A stretch of 64,000 nt of DNA from Fulvia fulva (GCF_020509005.1 NC_063015.1:4774001-4838000); one strand, 5' to 3'; counted from the first letter of the stretch, positions 21,205 through 33,038 are shown. Notes: generated by a model not told the origin, from the sequence alone. Numbers and translations are program-made.

Positions 21205-21822
21205 ATGCGCAGGAAGTCGAGCACAAAGCAGGACTGGATCTTCCGAGAAGTTACCAGTGACAATATCGACCACGTCGTCAGTTGGATCAATGACACTAGG
21301 CACCAGATGTTCGCCGGCTTGGTCTGGAAAGAAGCTCCGCTACAAGGTGCTACGCGACGATGGGTGGAAACAGGCTGGTTCTTCGCAGCTTACGAGCGCC
21401 CACAGCTTCTTGAAGGTGAACAACGCTCTGATCTGAGACTGGTGGCCACGATTGGGTTCGTGCCTTACAACCATCGATATCCTCACCTCAAACATGCTCA
21501 TCTAGAGACTGTCGAGGTGGTGCGTCTTTTTGTGGCTCCAGACGGCCGGCGGTGTGGGCTCGGGACGCTGCTGTTCGATTCTCTTTGCAAGGAGGCGCGC
21601 GCCTCCAATATCGACTGTCTCTATCTGCACACGCATCCGTTCCTCCCAGGCGCGATAGAGTTTTGGAGAAAGATGGGATTCCGAGTGGTGGACGTTGACC
21701 GGGAGGATCCAGTGTGGCAGACGACGCACATGATCAAGATCCTGAAGATGTCCAAGTCGTGGTCGTGGTTGTGGACGAAGGCCAGAGGCTCGTTTCGCGG
21801 GCTCCGGCGGGCATCGGTTTGA
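21205..21822 (+). CDS. GNAT-family N-acetyltransferase
   Basis: One exon, 205 residues from the first in-frame ATG. The GNAT core is clear: WIFREVTSDNIDHVVSWIND at the start, a beta-strand VEVVRLFVAPDGR, the acetyl-CoA loop RRCGLGTLLFDSL (Q/R-x-x-G-x-G/A pattern), and the closing AIEFWRKMGFRVVDVD. Family enzymes move acetyl from acetyl-CoA to an amine of a small molecule or protein; the acceptor is unknown. The C-terminal 30 residues are basic. The pogo-like element ends 38 bp upstream, so the native promoter, and perhaps an upstream exon, has been displaced. Confidence 0.75.
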   Translation: MRRKSSTKQDWIFREVTSDNIDHVVSWINDTRHQMFAGLVWKEAPLQGATRRWVETGWFFAAYERPQLLEGEQRSDLRLVATIGFVPYNHRYPHLKHAHLETVEVVRLFVAPDGRRCGLGTLLFDSLCKEARASNIDCLYLHTHPFLPGAIEFWRKMGFRVVDVDREDPVWQTTHMIKILKMSKSWSWLWTKARGSFRGLRRASV

Positions 21823-21910
21823 CGAGCTTGATCATCTGTTCTACGACCTGAGCATTGCGTCGGGGCATTATCAACCATATCGCAGGGAGTGTAGTGGTCC
21901 AAGAATGTTG

Positions 21911-23172
21911 TTACACGATCGTGACGGACGTTCCTTTGTAAGTGGTCAGATTGGGCAGAATTGTATCGATGGAAACCGGGAAGCATTGTTGTGGCCGGTA
22001 ATCTCGACCTTCCTCGCTCAAGAAGAAGACCACGCGGCACCCTTCAATGGAAAGCATCTTCCAGTTATTCCTATCGGCCGTGTCGATAAATCGCTTCACG
22101 GTGATGGACCATGAGATGTAGTGCTTGGCAAATATGCCACAGCACGCGCATCCGCGGGCAAGTGTATGTCTGGGCGGGAAACACGGTCTGACCAAAGGCA
22201 TATCGCGTACGCATAGTGTATTTCCAAGCGTTTGACCAAACACAGATCCGCGCTCCTCGCTGAAGCAATGCTCGAGCGCTTCGTGCGCTTCGACGAAGGC
22301 TCCGTGTGGATGCACTCGCCAATCAGGGACCCAGGAAGGCAGCGCTGACGAGCCGTGCCCGCGAAGCGCTGCACTCGCTAGAAGCGCTGCAGTATTTCTC
22401 GGTCTCAGTCTGATCTCTGTCGTAGCCACCGTGACATACAGCTCTTCTACACTCTGTTGGTAGTCGAGGGCAATTTCGCTCGCAGCCACTTCCTCGCGGA
22501 TAGAGTTGATATTGACAAAAGCATAAACGCGACCGTGATCAACGGAGCAACAAGCATCGAAGTATTGATGTAGCAAACCAAGCAGACCAGTTATTGGCCT
22601 GTCCACATCCTGCATTGGGGCGGCCTGCGAGAGTAGATCAGAGGATTTCAATGTCCCGTAGGTCCTCTCCGCATCGAGTTGATTACTGTACTGCCGTGTA
22701 GAAAGTATCGTCTGCCAGATGGTGCAAGGGTATATCCATGGATGACCCATCGACGCTGGAACCAGCTATGGGATAACAGTTGTCGTACAGTATCGTTTCC
22801 CCGGTGCTCAAGTTTCCGTTCGCCCAGCCAGATCACCAGGGTATCATATCTGAGATAGATATCGCCCATTCTGGTGACCTGCTGAGATCGTTCGGTCAAG
22901 TCCAGTTGATTTATGCAGATGAAGTCCACCCAGATACGAACTGTCTGCTGAAATAGGTACAAGTGACGAGCATTCTGCCTAATGCGCTTCAGAGCTTGGT
23001 GCAGATGGGCGGAAATCTTCAGCGACTGGTTGTCGATTTGTATCCAGTCTGTCGGCTCGGCGGTCCCCCAGGCATGAGACAGTGCGAGATGATCATCTGT
23101 GGTGATAGTTGTAGTCTCTAGCCGGCAAACAAGAGGGGCATCCAGCTCCTTGGAGGGCTCGATGTGCAGCAC
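21911..23172 (-). CDS. HET-domain protein, 5' end uncertain
   Basis: Two exons, 23172-22687 and 22624-21911, are joined in phase 0 by a 62-nt intron (donor GTAATC, branch CTGAT, acceptor GCAG). Without this intron the gene looks frameshifted. HET motifs are in order: ALSHAWGTAEPTDWIQID, IWVDFICINQLD, ERSQQVTRMGDIY and VIWLGE, then SWFQRRWV. After the intron, GRVYAFVNINS and ALDYQQSVEELYV match the usual region downstream of the HET domain. These proteins act in heterokaryon incompatibility and related cell-death responses. No ATG opens exon 1. An upstream ATG at 23254 is in a different frame and reads into the same conserved start region (IRVLHIEPS), so a small deletion near 23180 is possible. 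Confidence 0.65.
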
Positions 23173-23254
23173 CCTGATCTGGTGCGCTGTCTGTCAACCT
23201 GGAATATCGATAAGGGTTCAGATTTTCAATGGATGGAGAGACCAGATGTATCAT

Positions 23255-24539
23255 GTGCCGGTGCGCCGACGGACCCGCTTCACGCCGACAACACCAGACG
23301 TCAAGTTCTGTCCTTATGCTTCGTCCAGTGTGTGCTGAACACCTTCTATCCTCCCCCAGAGTCGGTGTCCAGCAGCTCTACGAACATACGCATCGTTGTC
23401 GCCATCTCGATAAAAGCCGTACATGGACGCGAGCCGAATCGAACATCCGAGAGCGCTGATGGAAAGATGCCATGGCCAGAAAGAGACTGTCTCGCAGAAA
23501 GAGACTGTCTCGCAGAAAGAGACTGTCTCGCAGAAAGAGACTGTCTCGCAGAAAGAGACTGTCTCGCAGAAAGAGACTGTCTCGCAGAAAGAGACTGTCT
23601 CGCAGAAAGAGACTGTCTCGCAGCAGCGAATGATCTGCAGCTGCTTTCACGCTGTCATCCCCCGGCAGCGATATCAGGTACTGGGAGCGCTGGTGTAGGT
23701 CGTCGTTGTAGTCGCGAAGAGGGGGTGCGCTCACGTGAAGGCCATCGCTGCTGGAGTTTGAAGCGCATGAAAGTGCATCGCACCAACATTCTGATCACTG
23801 TTTCGCTGGGCGGACGAGGGGAGTGGATCAAGACTGAGCTCCAGGCTGTAGTCAATGCTGGCTGCTGCCGGTTGGATATCACGTTACTACTGAATGCCCA
23901 CAAGACAACACAGTCTCCCGCACAAAGCTTCCGAGTGCATGGGCCGGCGTCCTCCGTCAGCGTGGTAGTAGGCATTCGGCTCGGAGTACACGCTCGAAAC
24001 GCGCCTCCGACTGCTCGTCCAATCGCTACTGCACGCTGCATCTGCCAGCCGTAGCAGCCTGCAGGATACTGACATAGAAGCATGCGGAGCGCTATTCACC
24101 ACGGGACGACTCTGTCCTTCTGCGGCGTGGCTACCAACAGTGTGTGGCCTGATATGCTTTCTGTATAGCGCTGCTGACATGCAGACTGAGGCGAGGCAGT
24201 AATGCCTTGCAGCTTGCTAAGCTGGCGCATCGAACGGCGAAGACAACCCCCCTAGTGGTCATCGGCCTGATCCAATCACTGTCACTCACTTTCTGCTCAC
24301 TCTGCGCCGCTCTTAGCCGGACACGCACGCCTACAGCGGCCAGTGACACGTCCAAGCGCCCGCCTACAAAAGCGCGCTTCGCTCCAGCACCTCTTCCGAA
24401 CTCCAAACCACTCAGCACTTCCATCTCCGACCGCCGCTGCTCGACGACCGCCGGTGACCGCAACCGGCCACCAGTACCGCCAACGCGCGCACAAGCTCTC
24501 CCAGCACCCATTCCATCAGCAAGGGCCATCGCCAGCGAC
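23255..24539. other. intergenic with minisatellite
   Basis: Apart from the minisatellite at 23478-23621 it holds only long frames created by that repeat. The last part serves as promoter and leader of the gene at 24540. Confidence 0.45.
23478..23621 (+). repeat. minisatellite, 18-bp unit repeated 8 times
   Basis: The unit is AGAAAGAGACTGTCTCGC, repeated head to tail exactly eight times without any change (144 bp). Each unit contains the inverted pair GAGAC-T-GTCTC, so each can fold on itself. Because 18 is a multiple of three, all frames stay open and give artificial hexapeptide repeats. Confidence 0.95.
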
Positions 24540-27304
24540 ATGAAGGTGGCGCGGCCCAACACCGATCAAGAGGCCGAGGTCCAGGTCTACATCAACGGCG
24601 AAGCGTGTAAGGAGTTCGTGCTCCCAGCAGCAGGCAACGCAGCGCCAGCCAACATCGCCCAATGCTTCATCGCCGTCAACCCAGGTGATCAGCTCGCCAT
24701 CAAGGGCACCTTCACAGGCACTGTTTGGGCCGGAACCTTCGATCTCGTCGCAGATGGCTCCTTCCTCCACGAGTCCAGGGTCGAAGGTGGTGCAGATGCG
24801 GAGCCCAAGGTGGTCAACAAACGCAAGATTCTATTCGAGAAAGTTCTCAACTGCCCATACCCACCCGAGTGGAAATCAATTTCTCCACCTACTGCCATGT
24901 TCGAGGGCACACTTCACACCGAGAAACTCGAAGACAACTTCGCAGACCAACACTCGGAGTGGGAGATTCCGATCCCAGATTCAGACCAACCTGGTATCGG
25001 TAGTCTGTGTCTTACGGTCAACATCAGTCAGGACAGCATCGCCAAGTACTTCAAGCCCGACCGCTGGATCGACATAGACGGTCTGAGCGACGAGCGACAG
25101 ATTATCGGCGGCTGGAGACGACAACCAGTACAGTCTGAGCGCGAACTTCAACCCGTGAAGCCACAGATCGTGCTCGACAGTGGCCTGACGCCGGACTGCC
25201 AGCTTGTCTTCCGAGAGAATCCCGACGGGAGTGACGCTGGCCAAAAGCGCAGCTCAAAGCACCGCAGACACTGGCAAGAGAGTCGCCCAGGCCTAAAGCC
25301 ATGGTGCAAGTTCTGTTTCTACTACCGCACCAAGCCCGTCCTCGAGCAAGCCGGCTGCGTGCTACGCTCTGAAGAGGTGCAACAACTCGATCCAGCCACC
25401 GACTTCAAGCCAGGAACCAATTCAAAGGGCAGAAAGAAGAGTCGCGGAGAAGAAGAGGACGACCTGACACCACCCACCAAGAAACGCCAGACGGGACACT
25501 TCACGCCAACGAAGCATCTTGGCGGTACGCTCGAACTTCCAAAGACCAAAGGCACGCTTGGCGGTACGTTTCGCCTCCCTGGAAAGAGCCCGTCGAAGTC
25601 ACCCAGTGCAAAGGATCCCAGGCGAAGCAAAAGCAGGGGCATGAATGACACAGCATTCTTACGGGAGTTGGCAGATTACCAAGCAGATTACGAGCGACCG
25701 CAGGAGGAAGCAGAGAAGGAAGAGCAGTATCGTTCTGGTGATGATGGCGACTTCGACAGGAACACGGACATGGCCAACAAACAAGATCAAGTGGAGTCAT
25801 TCAAGCGCCCGAGCATGGCTAGGACCAAGCGGCCAGCTGCAGTAAGGCCATCCCCTCACACATCAGATTCAGCAAAGTAGGCCTGTATGTAGCTGACAGA
25901 TAGACTCAGGTAAATTCAAGCTATTCGATCGATCGCTCAGGAGAGCCTATGATGGTTGCCGGTATCGACTATGACGGTCCTCATACGAGTCACCTCACTC
26001 GCAATGGCTCCATTGCACTTGGTGATCACAAGCGCGCATATGACTCGCGATCAGCTGGCCAACCACGTGCAAGCGGCGAAGTGAGCCGCCAAGTGAGGTC
26101 CGCAGATTCTTCAAAAGCAGTGTCAGCTCGATCAAGAACCAACTCTTCGCACAGCAACAACATCACATCTACCAGCAGTAACACCAAGCGCCGCCAACCC
26201 AGTAACATGCCTGCTTACGACCGCATTCCAACTGTAACTGAGATCCGTAACTGTATATCCTCACAGGGCTGCCATGCCGACAAGTTGATCTGGTTCTTCA
26301 ACCAGAACGGCCCATATCCGAATGCGAAAAAGGTGCAAACGCACTTCCAAAACATCATCAACGAGATAGCCGTTACCAACGAAGAGACGGGAATGGTCAC
26401 GCTCCGCTCGGGTAGCAACATGCGTCCACGGCGTGACTCGAGCCGTGTAGCTACCGACCCACCTACCACCAACAATACCCCGATCAATAGAAAGCAGGTC
26501 TCTGCCAGCGCAGAGCTCTTCGCTGAGTCAGTCCAGCGTGCCGAGACACGTACCGACCTCACTGAGCCATTCAACTATTCAGCACCTGTTGCCGACGATC
26601 AGTCTCACTATGAGACCACTTTGCCGGCATCGGACACGCCCAATATCAAGCAGGATTGCACCACAGAGCTGCCAGCAAACACCACCTCAGTGGCTTCAGA
26701 CCGTTCCAAGAAGCGTGGCATGCTCGAGATGGCAGATCACAACGACGGAGACACACCCACACCATCCAAGAAGCACACTTTCGTCTCCAATGATGATCTC
26801 GAGCAGGCACGCCTGCGCCTCGAAGCCACTAAGCAGCGCATCGACAATGAGCGCCGCGAAATGCAAGTGAAGAAGGCCGAGAGGCAAGCAGAGATTGAGC
26901 AGAAGAAACTCCTCTACGAGGCAGAGATGGCTCGCCGTGCCGAGAAGCAGCGCATCAAAGACGAGAAGCAACGAATCAAGGACGAGAAGAAGCGAGCCAA
27001 GGACGAGAAGAAAGCACGCGAGGCAGAAGAATTACGCCGCCAGGAGGAAGAGAAGCTTCGTCAAGAAGAGGAGCAACGTGCAGCTGAGGAGGCTCGTCTC
27101 AAGGAGGAGGCGGAGCAGGAGAAGCAGCGCCAGCTTGATGCGATCGAGTTTCAAGAGGAGCAGACGAAGATTCTGTTTGAAGAGGAGCAGCTGAATCTGG
27201 AGCGCGAGGAGTTGGATGAGGCTGGCAAGTACGATATCCCACCAGAGATCGAGTCAGAGTCGGAGGACGACGATGACGAGGCGGAGGAGAGTGAAGAAGA
27301 GTAA
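24540..27304 (+). CDS. large uncharacterised protein with coiled-coil C-terminus
   Basis: Two exons, 24540-25841 and 25910-27304, give 898 residues. The 68-nt intron (donor GTAAGG, branch GCTGAC, acceptor TCAG) restores one frame across a TAG at 25878. The first ATG of the frame starts MKVARPNTDQEAEVQVYING. Residues 1-210 form a beta-rich domain (CFIAVNPGDQLAIKGTFTG) like the fungal domains of unknown function found before such tails; this match is tentative. The middle is basic and disordered (TPPTKKRQTGHFTPTKH). A small helical domain follows near VTEIRNCISSQGCHADKLIW. The last 190 residues are a Lys/Glu/Arg coiled coil with an acidic end. The basic middle suggests a nuclear protein; this is inference. 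Confidence 0.7.
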
Positions 27305-29670
27305 GCATGAGGTTGGAACGACCGGGTCGTGTACAGTACGAGGAACCTGAGCTGATAGTGCGGCTTAGATTGACGGGATTGACGATGATGCACCAGGCTT
27401 GTTCTGCTGATGATGCTGCGTTCGCGCAGAGTCTGAGGCTCGAGTTTGATATGCCGTCTCAGACTCTACGAGACGACGGCGGGGTACGGCGTGTAAGATA
27501 GTGATACGAGCAGAACAAGATCTAGGTCGAAATGGAATTTGTTTCCATGCCACCAAGCTGGCTACTCGAGAAGGCAGAAACTCAGAGTGACAATACTTTT
27601 CGATGCTCTCAGCGTTCTTCGTCGGTCACGTGCACCTGGTGTCAGGTGCTGTATGTAAATAGCTCTTAGGCAGTCGGAACAACGTGCGTTCCGTCAAGCG
27701 GTTCCGTAAAGCGTTCCAATTTCAGCTTGACTTCTCGCATCGAACATCAACTTCCTGTTTCTAACAAACGCGCACACCATCGCACTCTCTTCAACTACAT
27801 CAACTCCGGTATTAACCTCCCTCGAGACAGCGCATGGAGAGACAATGAGTGGGCAACCCGCCTCCCGGACTGGCTCGGACAACGCTTCACGTCACCTGTC
27901 TGACTATGTCGAGCATGAGAGGTAGCGACAGCAAGACCCATCCACCGCCCGCGGTATATGGAACTAGCCATGTGCTGTAGCCAAGCACGGGACTGCATCG
28001 TCTGCAGCAGCTGGGGTTGTGATTTGCCAGTACCGGCGTGGCCGTGACCACAGCATCTGCGGCTTCATCTCCATTGTGCTCATGCTGAGGGGCCTGGCGA
28101 TGGACGTGGGCATCTTGCTAGCAGCCTTACAGCTGTGGTTTGTTTCGAGACCATCCCACGCCAAGGAGCTGTCCCAGAAGCCGCCACACCGTACACGCCG
28201 TGGTGCTGAAGTATCCATGTTCTTCGGAACTTTCAGACATGACTTTGCTCCACCAAGAACACATCCGACCAGCACGGGACCACTCTACTGGTGCCGAGTC
28301 CTCCATTGAAGACCAGACTGTGGTGGTGGCTCGAGTTCCTCTGAGGCGGATGCGAGTAAAGACTTGGCATGCCAATGCTCCAAGATGCTGTATGCTTCGG
28401 CGGACTAGCGCTTGCTCAATCTTGCAAAGACAGGGGCCACAGGTGCTGGCACACGTGCTGGGCGTAAGAACCTGACCGCCCTTGGTAGGTAGGTCGGATA
28501 AGGAAGGTCGGATACATACAGGATGTACGGTATCGTGCATACGGGGCACGAGTCCACGTGGTGTCGATCGTCGGCACTTTCCGATCTGCTACACTTCACG
28601 TGTGTCGCTGCTAATCTCTGCAGAAGTACTATTGTCGCGCTAAAAATCGAGCATGCAGCGACTTGAGAACGGATCGGCCACTCCAAAACTATTCCCTCTA
28701 TACAGGCACGAGCTTGAAAGACCCTGTAAAGCACCTCCACGACTATCGTGCCTTCAGTCCCTTTCTTGCAGAGACGCATCACGAAGAGGCTTTGCACGAC
28801 CAGACTCAAAGTCTATGTTGGTCAATACGAGCGCCATGGCTCTCCTGTGTTGGATACGGTATGGGCATCATGGCATTCAAGACTCATGGCACGGGTGGAG
28901 AGTTCTGCGAGGTCGAGAGGACCATCAGTATAGGGACAGACAGCACTTGGCCAAAGCTGCTGTATAGGAGCGTAGCGACGAGAGCGAGGCTACATCAGTT
29001 GTGACGGAAGCAAGTCATGAAACGACGATGCAAGGGGTGAATGAGCTGACCTGATACTTTCATTGGAAGTGTGTGCTTGTACATAAGGATCTCCATATCA
29101 AACAGATCGTTCGCATTTTGGTCGGAACACTATCTCCAAGCCCCGTAGCCACCCAAGTGCCGGCTATAACTCGCAATGAATCAACCAGGCAGATGCAAGC
29201 TAAACAGATTTACAGCTGCGAGAATCGCTGACAAGATCACGTGTGTAGTCCAACCTCCAGCTGAGACAAGAATAGGCACCTCAGCCGCACCATGACGCTC
29301 ATGTATTACCTTCGCCACATCGAAATGCTACCTTACCCACCAGCATCCTCCACGAGCAGCGAGACATTACTGTATACAGCGCAGAACAAGCTTGATCTGG
29401 AGACGCTGTACTTAGCAATGCTTGAGCAAGAACATGCTCCTTCTCGTACTTGCGTCATGATCTCGAGATCCTGCTGACGGCACAGCTCGTGTATGTCCAC
29501 TCTCACGAGCATGGCTACTTTGTATAGGCTTCGAAGAGCGAGTGTCGCTGCTGGAGGAGGTATATAATTCAACCTGCTCTCGCAGTAACAACACCCAGCA
29601 CCATCCATCATCAGAACACAAACAATCCCATCCATACCACCATCCACCACACCACACCAACAATATCAAA
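27305..29670. other. long intergenic region, about 2.4 kb
   Basis: No open frame on either strand had a recognisable domain or convincing splice structure. The end carries the TATA box of the secreted-protein gene at 29671. Confidence 0.45.
29561..29567 (+). promoter_or_regulatory. TATA box (TATATAA) of the gene at 29671
   Basis: TATATAA lies 104 bp before the ATG, followed by a C/A-rich leader typical of strongly expressed fungal genes. Confidence 0.55.
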
Positions 29671-30057
29671 ATGTACACCACAGCCCTTCTCACACTGGCT
29701 CTTGCAGCCCTCTCCACCGCCACTCCGCTCTCAAGACGTGACCAATACTACGGCGTCTCCCTCGCCGTCAACACCAACCCAGCCGGCCAGCCCGAGACAG
29801 CATCCCCAGCACCGATCGAGCTCAACGTTCTCACCAGCTTGGGTGGCGTTTCCGCCTCGAAGCTCACCATCGACCCCAACATTGGGCCATTCGGCGGCCT
29901 TGACATCAACAGCATCGAGTGCAGAGCGTACAAGGATGCTGCGGGTGTTGTGCCGGGAAGCAAGGCGTTCCATGTGAACGAGCCGGCGGTGCTGAGTACG
30001 AACGTTGTGGAAGTGGGGAGCGTGCTTTGTTATGTCAGAACTGAGGAAGAGTACTGA
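29671..30057 (+). CDS. small secreted protein, 128 aa
   Basis: One exon. The start MYTTALLTLALAALSTATPLSRR is a signal peptide followed by a dibasic Kex2-like site (RR). The mature part is small, with two cysteines (IECRAY, LCYVRT) and no known domain; NVLTSLGGVSASKLTIDPN is the most structured-looking stretch. Such proteins are often expressed on the host or in the cell wall, but nothing in the sequence proves an effector role. It is preceded by a good TATA box. Confidence 0.75.
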   Translation: MYTTALLTLALAALSTATPLSRRDQYYGVSLAVNTNPAGQPETASPAPIELNVLTSLGGVSASKLTIDPNIGPFGGLDINSIECRAYKDAAGVVPGSKAFHVNEPAVLSTNVVEVGSVLCYVRTEEEY

Positions 30058-30335
30058 GTTATGCAAAACGTTGTCAGGATCGCGGAAGGAGGTGATGAGA
30101 GTGGGTAGGAGAGGGGCATGGTGAGACCACAAGGCGGATGAATGATGAGCACAACGACTCTCCTTGATGTCTTTAAGACTTTGTCTATCCTTCATGCATA
30201 ATGTATAGCAGCGTTACTGTACAGCAAATGTATCGTCAGCAGCAGATCCAATGAAATCCCACACGGGTATTATACATCGCGTCAGAGCACAACACCACCC
30301 ATGCATCAGTCTATTTCCTACGCCCGCCAAAGCTA

Positions 30336-31478
30336 TCATTGCGCATGCCCACTCCGGATCCTTCCCTCCAGTTCCTGGATCGTGAACTGTAACCGCGACT
30401 TGACGAAGCCAACGATACTGGAGTATAATCTTTCACCTTCCGTCATGGGTCCTCCCAAGCTATCACTGCAATACCTCCTGTCGTAGATGCTGACGGCCTC
30501 GCTGAGCCTCTGTAGCTGACCCAACACGATCTGATTCTTGAGAGTCCAGCCCACCTTGTCGTCGAGTTGGTAAGCGCCGATGTTGAGTGGTCCTTCAACA
30601 ACGACTTCCCTCACACATTGCTTTCCATCGGGAAGCTCGGTGCCCGGATCTCGCATGTAGGCGACAGCTTGGTACCATGCGATGATCTTTGAAGTAGCGA
30701 CAGTGATGAGCATCGGAAGGTAGAAGTCCTTTTGGCATGAGCAGTTCACGAGCTCATGGACGGCCCGAACTGCTCTAGCACATGTGTTTAAAGTCTGGTC
30801 CACTGATGGGTGGCGGTTGCCAGAGCTGTCAAGGTGCGTTGCAGGCATGTCGTACAAGCTGTTTAGCGTCTCAATGGCGAGCTTGGCACATCTGTCTCCG
30901 GCTGCGGGACTAGTGTTGGCTAGTAGTGGAGTTGCAGGCGGTATGTTGATCAGATCTTCGAATGCTCCAAAGTCGATGCTATGTGGAGGAAAAGCGGGAT
31001 GTTTGATATCATGGTGCTTGGGAGGAAGGTGCGACTCAGGGACTTCCAATGGTGGCGTGAGATCACCTAGACCGTCGGCCGAGCCATCATTGAAGTCGAA
31101 GAACCAGTCACTACCAGACGGGGACGACGATGAGCTGGTTGCCGCAGATGATGGGTCCGGGAAGTGGAACATCTCTGCCGTTGGCGCGACAGCTGGCGGT
31201 GTCGGGTACGGTGTGGACATGGTAGGCCAAAGTTCCGGCTTGGACGTTGCTGCAGGAGCCGAGGCAGGTGTGTTATGTCGTGGGAGTACCGGCGCATTGG
31301 AGATCTTGCGGTTCAGTCCCTGGCTAGATCGTGGCGGCTTGCCCGCTCTGAGAGATCTGCTATAGTGGCAGTCTCTGCCGAGAGCACGGCATCTGGCACA
31401 TTGGGGTCGCTCCTGTGTGCATTTTATCTTTGTTGCCGAACAGTGATCGCAAGCAGCGCGATACTTGATGGTAGACAT
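30336..31478 (-). CDS. Zn2Cys6 transcription factor of the AflR type
   Basis: One exon, 380 residues, from the first in-frame ATG (MSTIKYRAACDHC). The zinc cluster is complete at residues 10-37: C-x2-C-x6-C-x6-C-x2-C-x6-C. A Ser/Pro-rich middle follows. The C-terminal half matches the aflatoxin-regulatory (AflR) domain style: CARAVRAVHELVNCSCQKD, MLITVATSKIIAWYQ and QLDDKVGWTLKNQIVL. The family activates secondary-metabolite clusters by binding DNA at their promoters. No polyketide synthase lies in this window, so its targets are elsewhere or it is an orphan regulator. Confidence 0.8.
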   Translation of the reverse strand: MSTIKYRAACDHCSATKIKCTQERPQCARCRALGRDCHYSRSLRAGKPPRSSQGLNRKISNAPVLPRHNTPASAPAATSKPELWPTMSTPYPTPPAVAPTAEMFHFPDPSSAATSSSSSPSGSDWFFDFNDGSADGLGDLTPPLEVPESHLPPKHHDIKHPAFPPHSIDFGAFEDLINIPPATPLLANTSPAAGDRCAKLAIETLNSLYDMPATHLDSSGNRHPSVDQTLNTCARAVRAVHELVNCSCQKDFYLPMLITVATSKIIAWYQAVAYMRDPGTELPDGKQCVREVVVEGPLNIGAYQLDDKVGWTLKNQIVLGQLQRLSEAVSIYDRRYCSDSLGGPMTEGERLYSSIVGFVKSRLQFTIQELEGRIRSGHAQ

Positions 31479-33038
31479 TGTGTATGGAGGATGTGGCGAA
31501 TGGTTGAGATACACGCAGAGTTAGACATGGAGCGCCCATGGTGTCGGTGTACGTGAGATATGTACTCAGGCAGCCTCATCTGATTGACCGTCAGGTGCGG
31601 CTACTCCACGAAGCTTCCCAGTAAAGAAGGAGTCGTGGTAACGTCGGGCGTAGCTATGTTGTGGCCCAGTGCAGTAAGGTCCGTGGGTCCTCAGGCGAAC
31701 AGACCAATAGAGCCCCAGCAGGTCCCGCCGTGCAATGAACCGTCACCGCTCTAGTATCCACGTGCATGGAACCGTAAGCGCATCGGTAGAATGCTCGACG
31801 ACAATCGATGTTGAGCCTATTGGAGCCGCAGGTCACAGCATGCAGAACAACTTGTCTTGCGTGGAGAATTTGTAGCACGTGGCCGACAGCGGCAATAGAG
31901 GCTGAGTGGATTGCATCACTCAACGGACTGGAGTGCATTCTGATTGTTGTACCAAGATGCGAGCAGTAGCAAACAGCGCGTTGTGCGGGAATTGACGATC
32001 TGCGCACCCGTGCGTGTAGCAAGTCCTGGAACCAGGTATTCGCGGAGGCCTGCTGCAATCACTCACGGCACCGTCCCCCACAGTGTGCCTGCCAAGATGC
32101 TAGTGACCTTAGTCGGTGTCAGGAACTGTGGTGTCTAGTTGGGAAGCTGGAGGTTCAAAAGTGCCTTGGCAAGTGTTTGAGGCGTGGCCGGCCCAGTTTG
32201 ATGGTTCCAGCAACCAATGATGATCAAGAAGAAGATGCCGGCAATGCTCGGGCCAGTGCGCTGGCCAGATGGTTGCGTGGTGTTGGCTGGATATGCTGGT
32301 TGATAGGACAGTAGCGTCTGGAGGACGAGCGTGAAGTAATCATGGTCAGTGCCGCGCCCAATGCTGACTTACCGACTATAGTATTCGTGGGCCTGGCTGC
32401 ACATTGCATGCCAGAATGTCGCTGCTAGTGGCGGCGACTGTCGGTATTGTCGGTCGGCGCAGTCGTGTGGTCGTGCCAGTAACAGGGCAGCAGTCCATAG
32501 TTCTAGCCTGTTGTGGAGTCTGCCGCATGGAGGCGCTGGTCACGCGCAGCGTCACTGAGCTGTTGAGAGGGGCAGCGTCCAGATAGAGACGAGCTCGTCG
32601 GAACCCACGAGGTTCTCGCCAGGAGGCGAGGGAGATCAGGTGAGAACGTCGTAGTAGTAGCAGTAGTAGAGTGGAGCTGATGAGGTGGTGCTGCCGGGAG
32701 ACACTGCGGCATTGGCCGGGCCGCTTCTCGGCTTCGGCCCTTTTGCAGCCCAGCGGACTGGCTGGTCTGCCTTCGCATTAACCACATTGGGACCTTCTGC
32801 GGCGCCCTAATTGAGTAGCGATCTACACTGCACATGAACGTCACACTAGGTCAAACCTACTGTGCGAATGGCACGCAATACGCCTTAACGCCTGCCACGA
32901 GCATTCTTGTTCGTCACCTACCATCTCGGAAGCGTGTCAGGTGTCTGATCCTGGAGGTTATAAATGCGCAGAGCCTGTATCGGTCTGCAGGACTGACTGC
33001 AGATACTTTCAAAGCTCAATTCCCAAGCACAAAACATC
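31479..33038. other. intergenic, about 1.56 kb
   Basis: Divergent promoters of the AflR-like gene and of the secreted-protein gene at 33039. No further gene recognised. Confidence 0.45.
32959..32964 (+). promoter_or_regulatory. TATA box (TATAAA) of the gene at 33039
   Basis: TATAAA lies 75 bp before the ATG, with a pyrimidine/A-rich leader between. Confidence 0.5.

Noticed and set aside
22640..22760. Frameshift in the middle of the HET gene
   Set aside because: A normal 62-nt intron with a branch site restores the frame.
23164..24054. Plus-strand open frame of 296 codons across the minisatellite
   Set aside because: Its middle is only the 18-bp repeat read as a hexapeptide, and both flanks lack domain character. 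The frame is open because the unit length is a multiple of three.
28127..28809. Overlapping minus-strand frames near 28.1-28.8 kb
   Set aside because: No domain, splice structure or natural composition; they disagree with each other in frame without a readable order.
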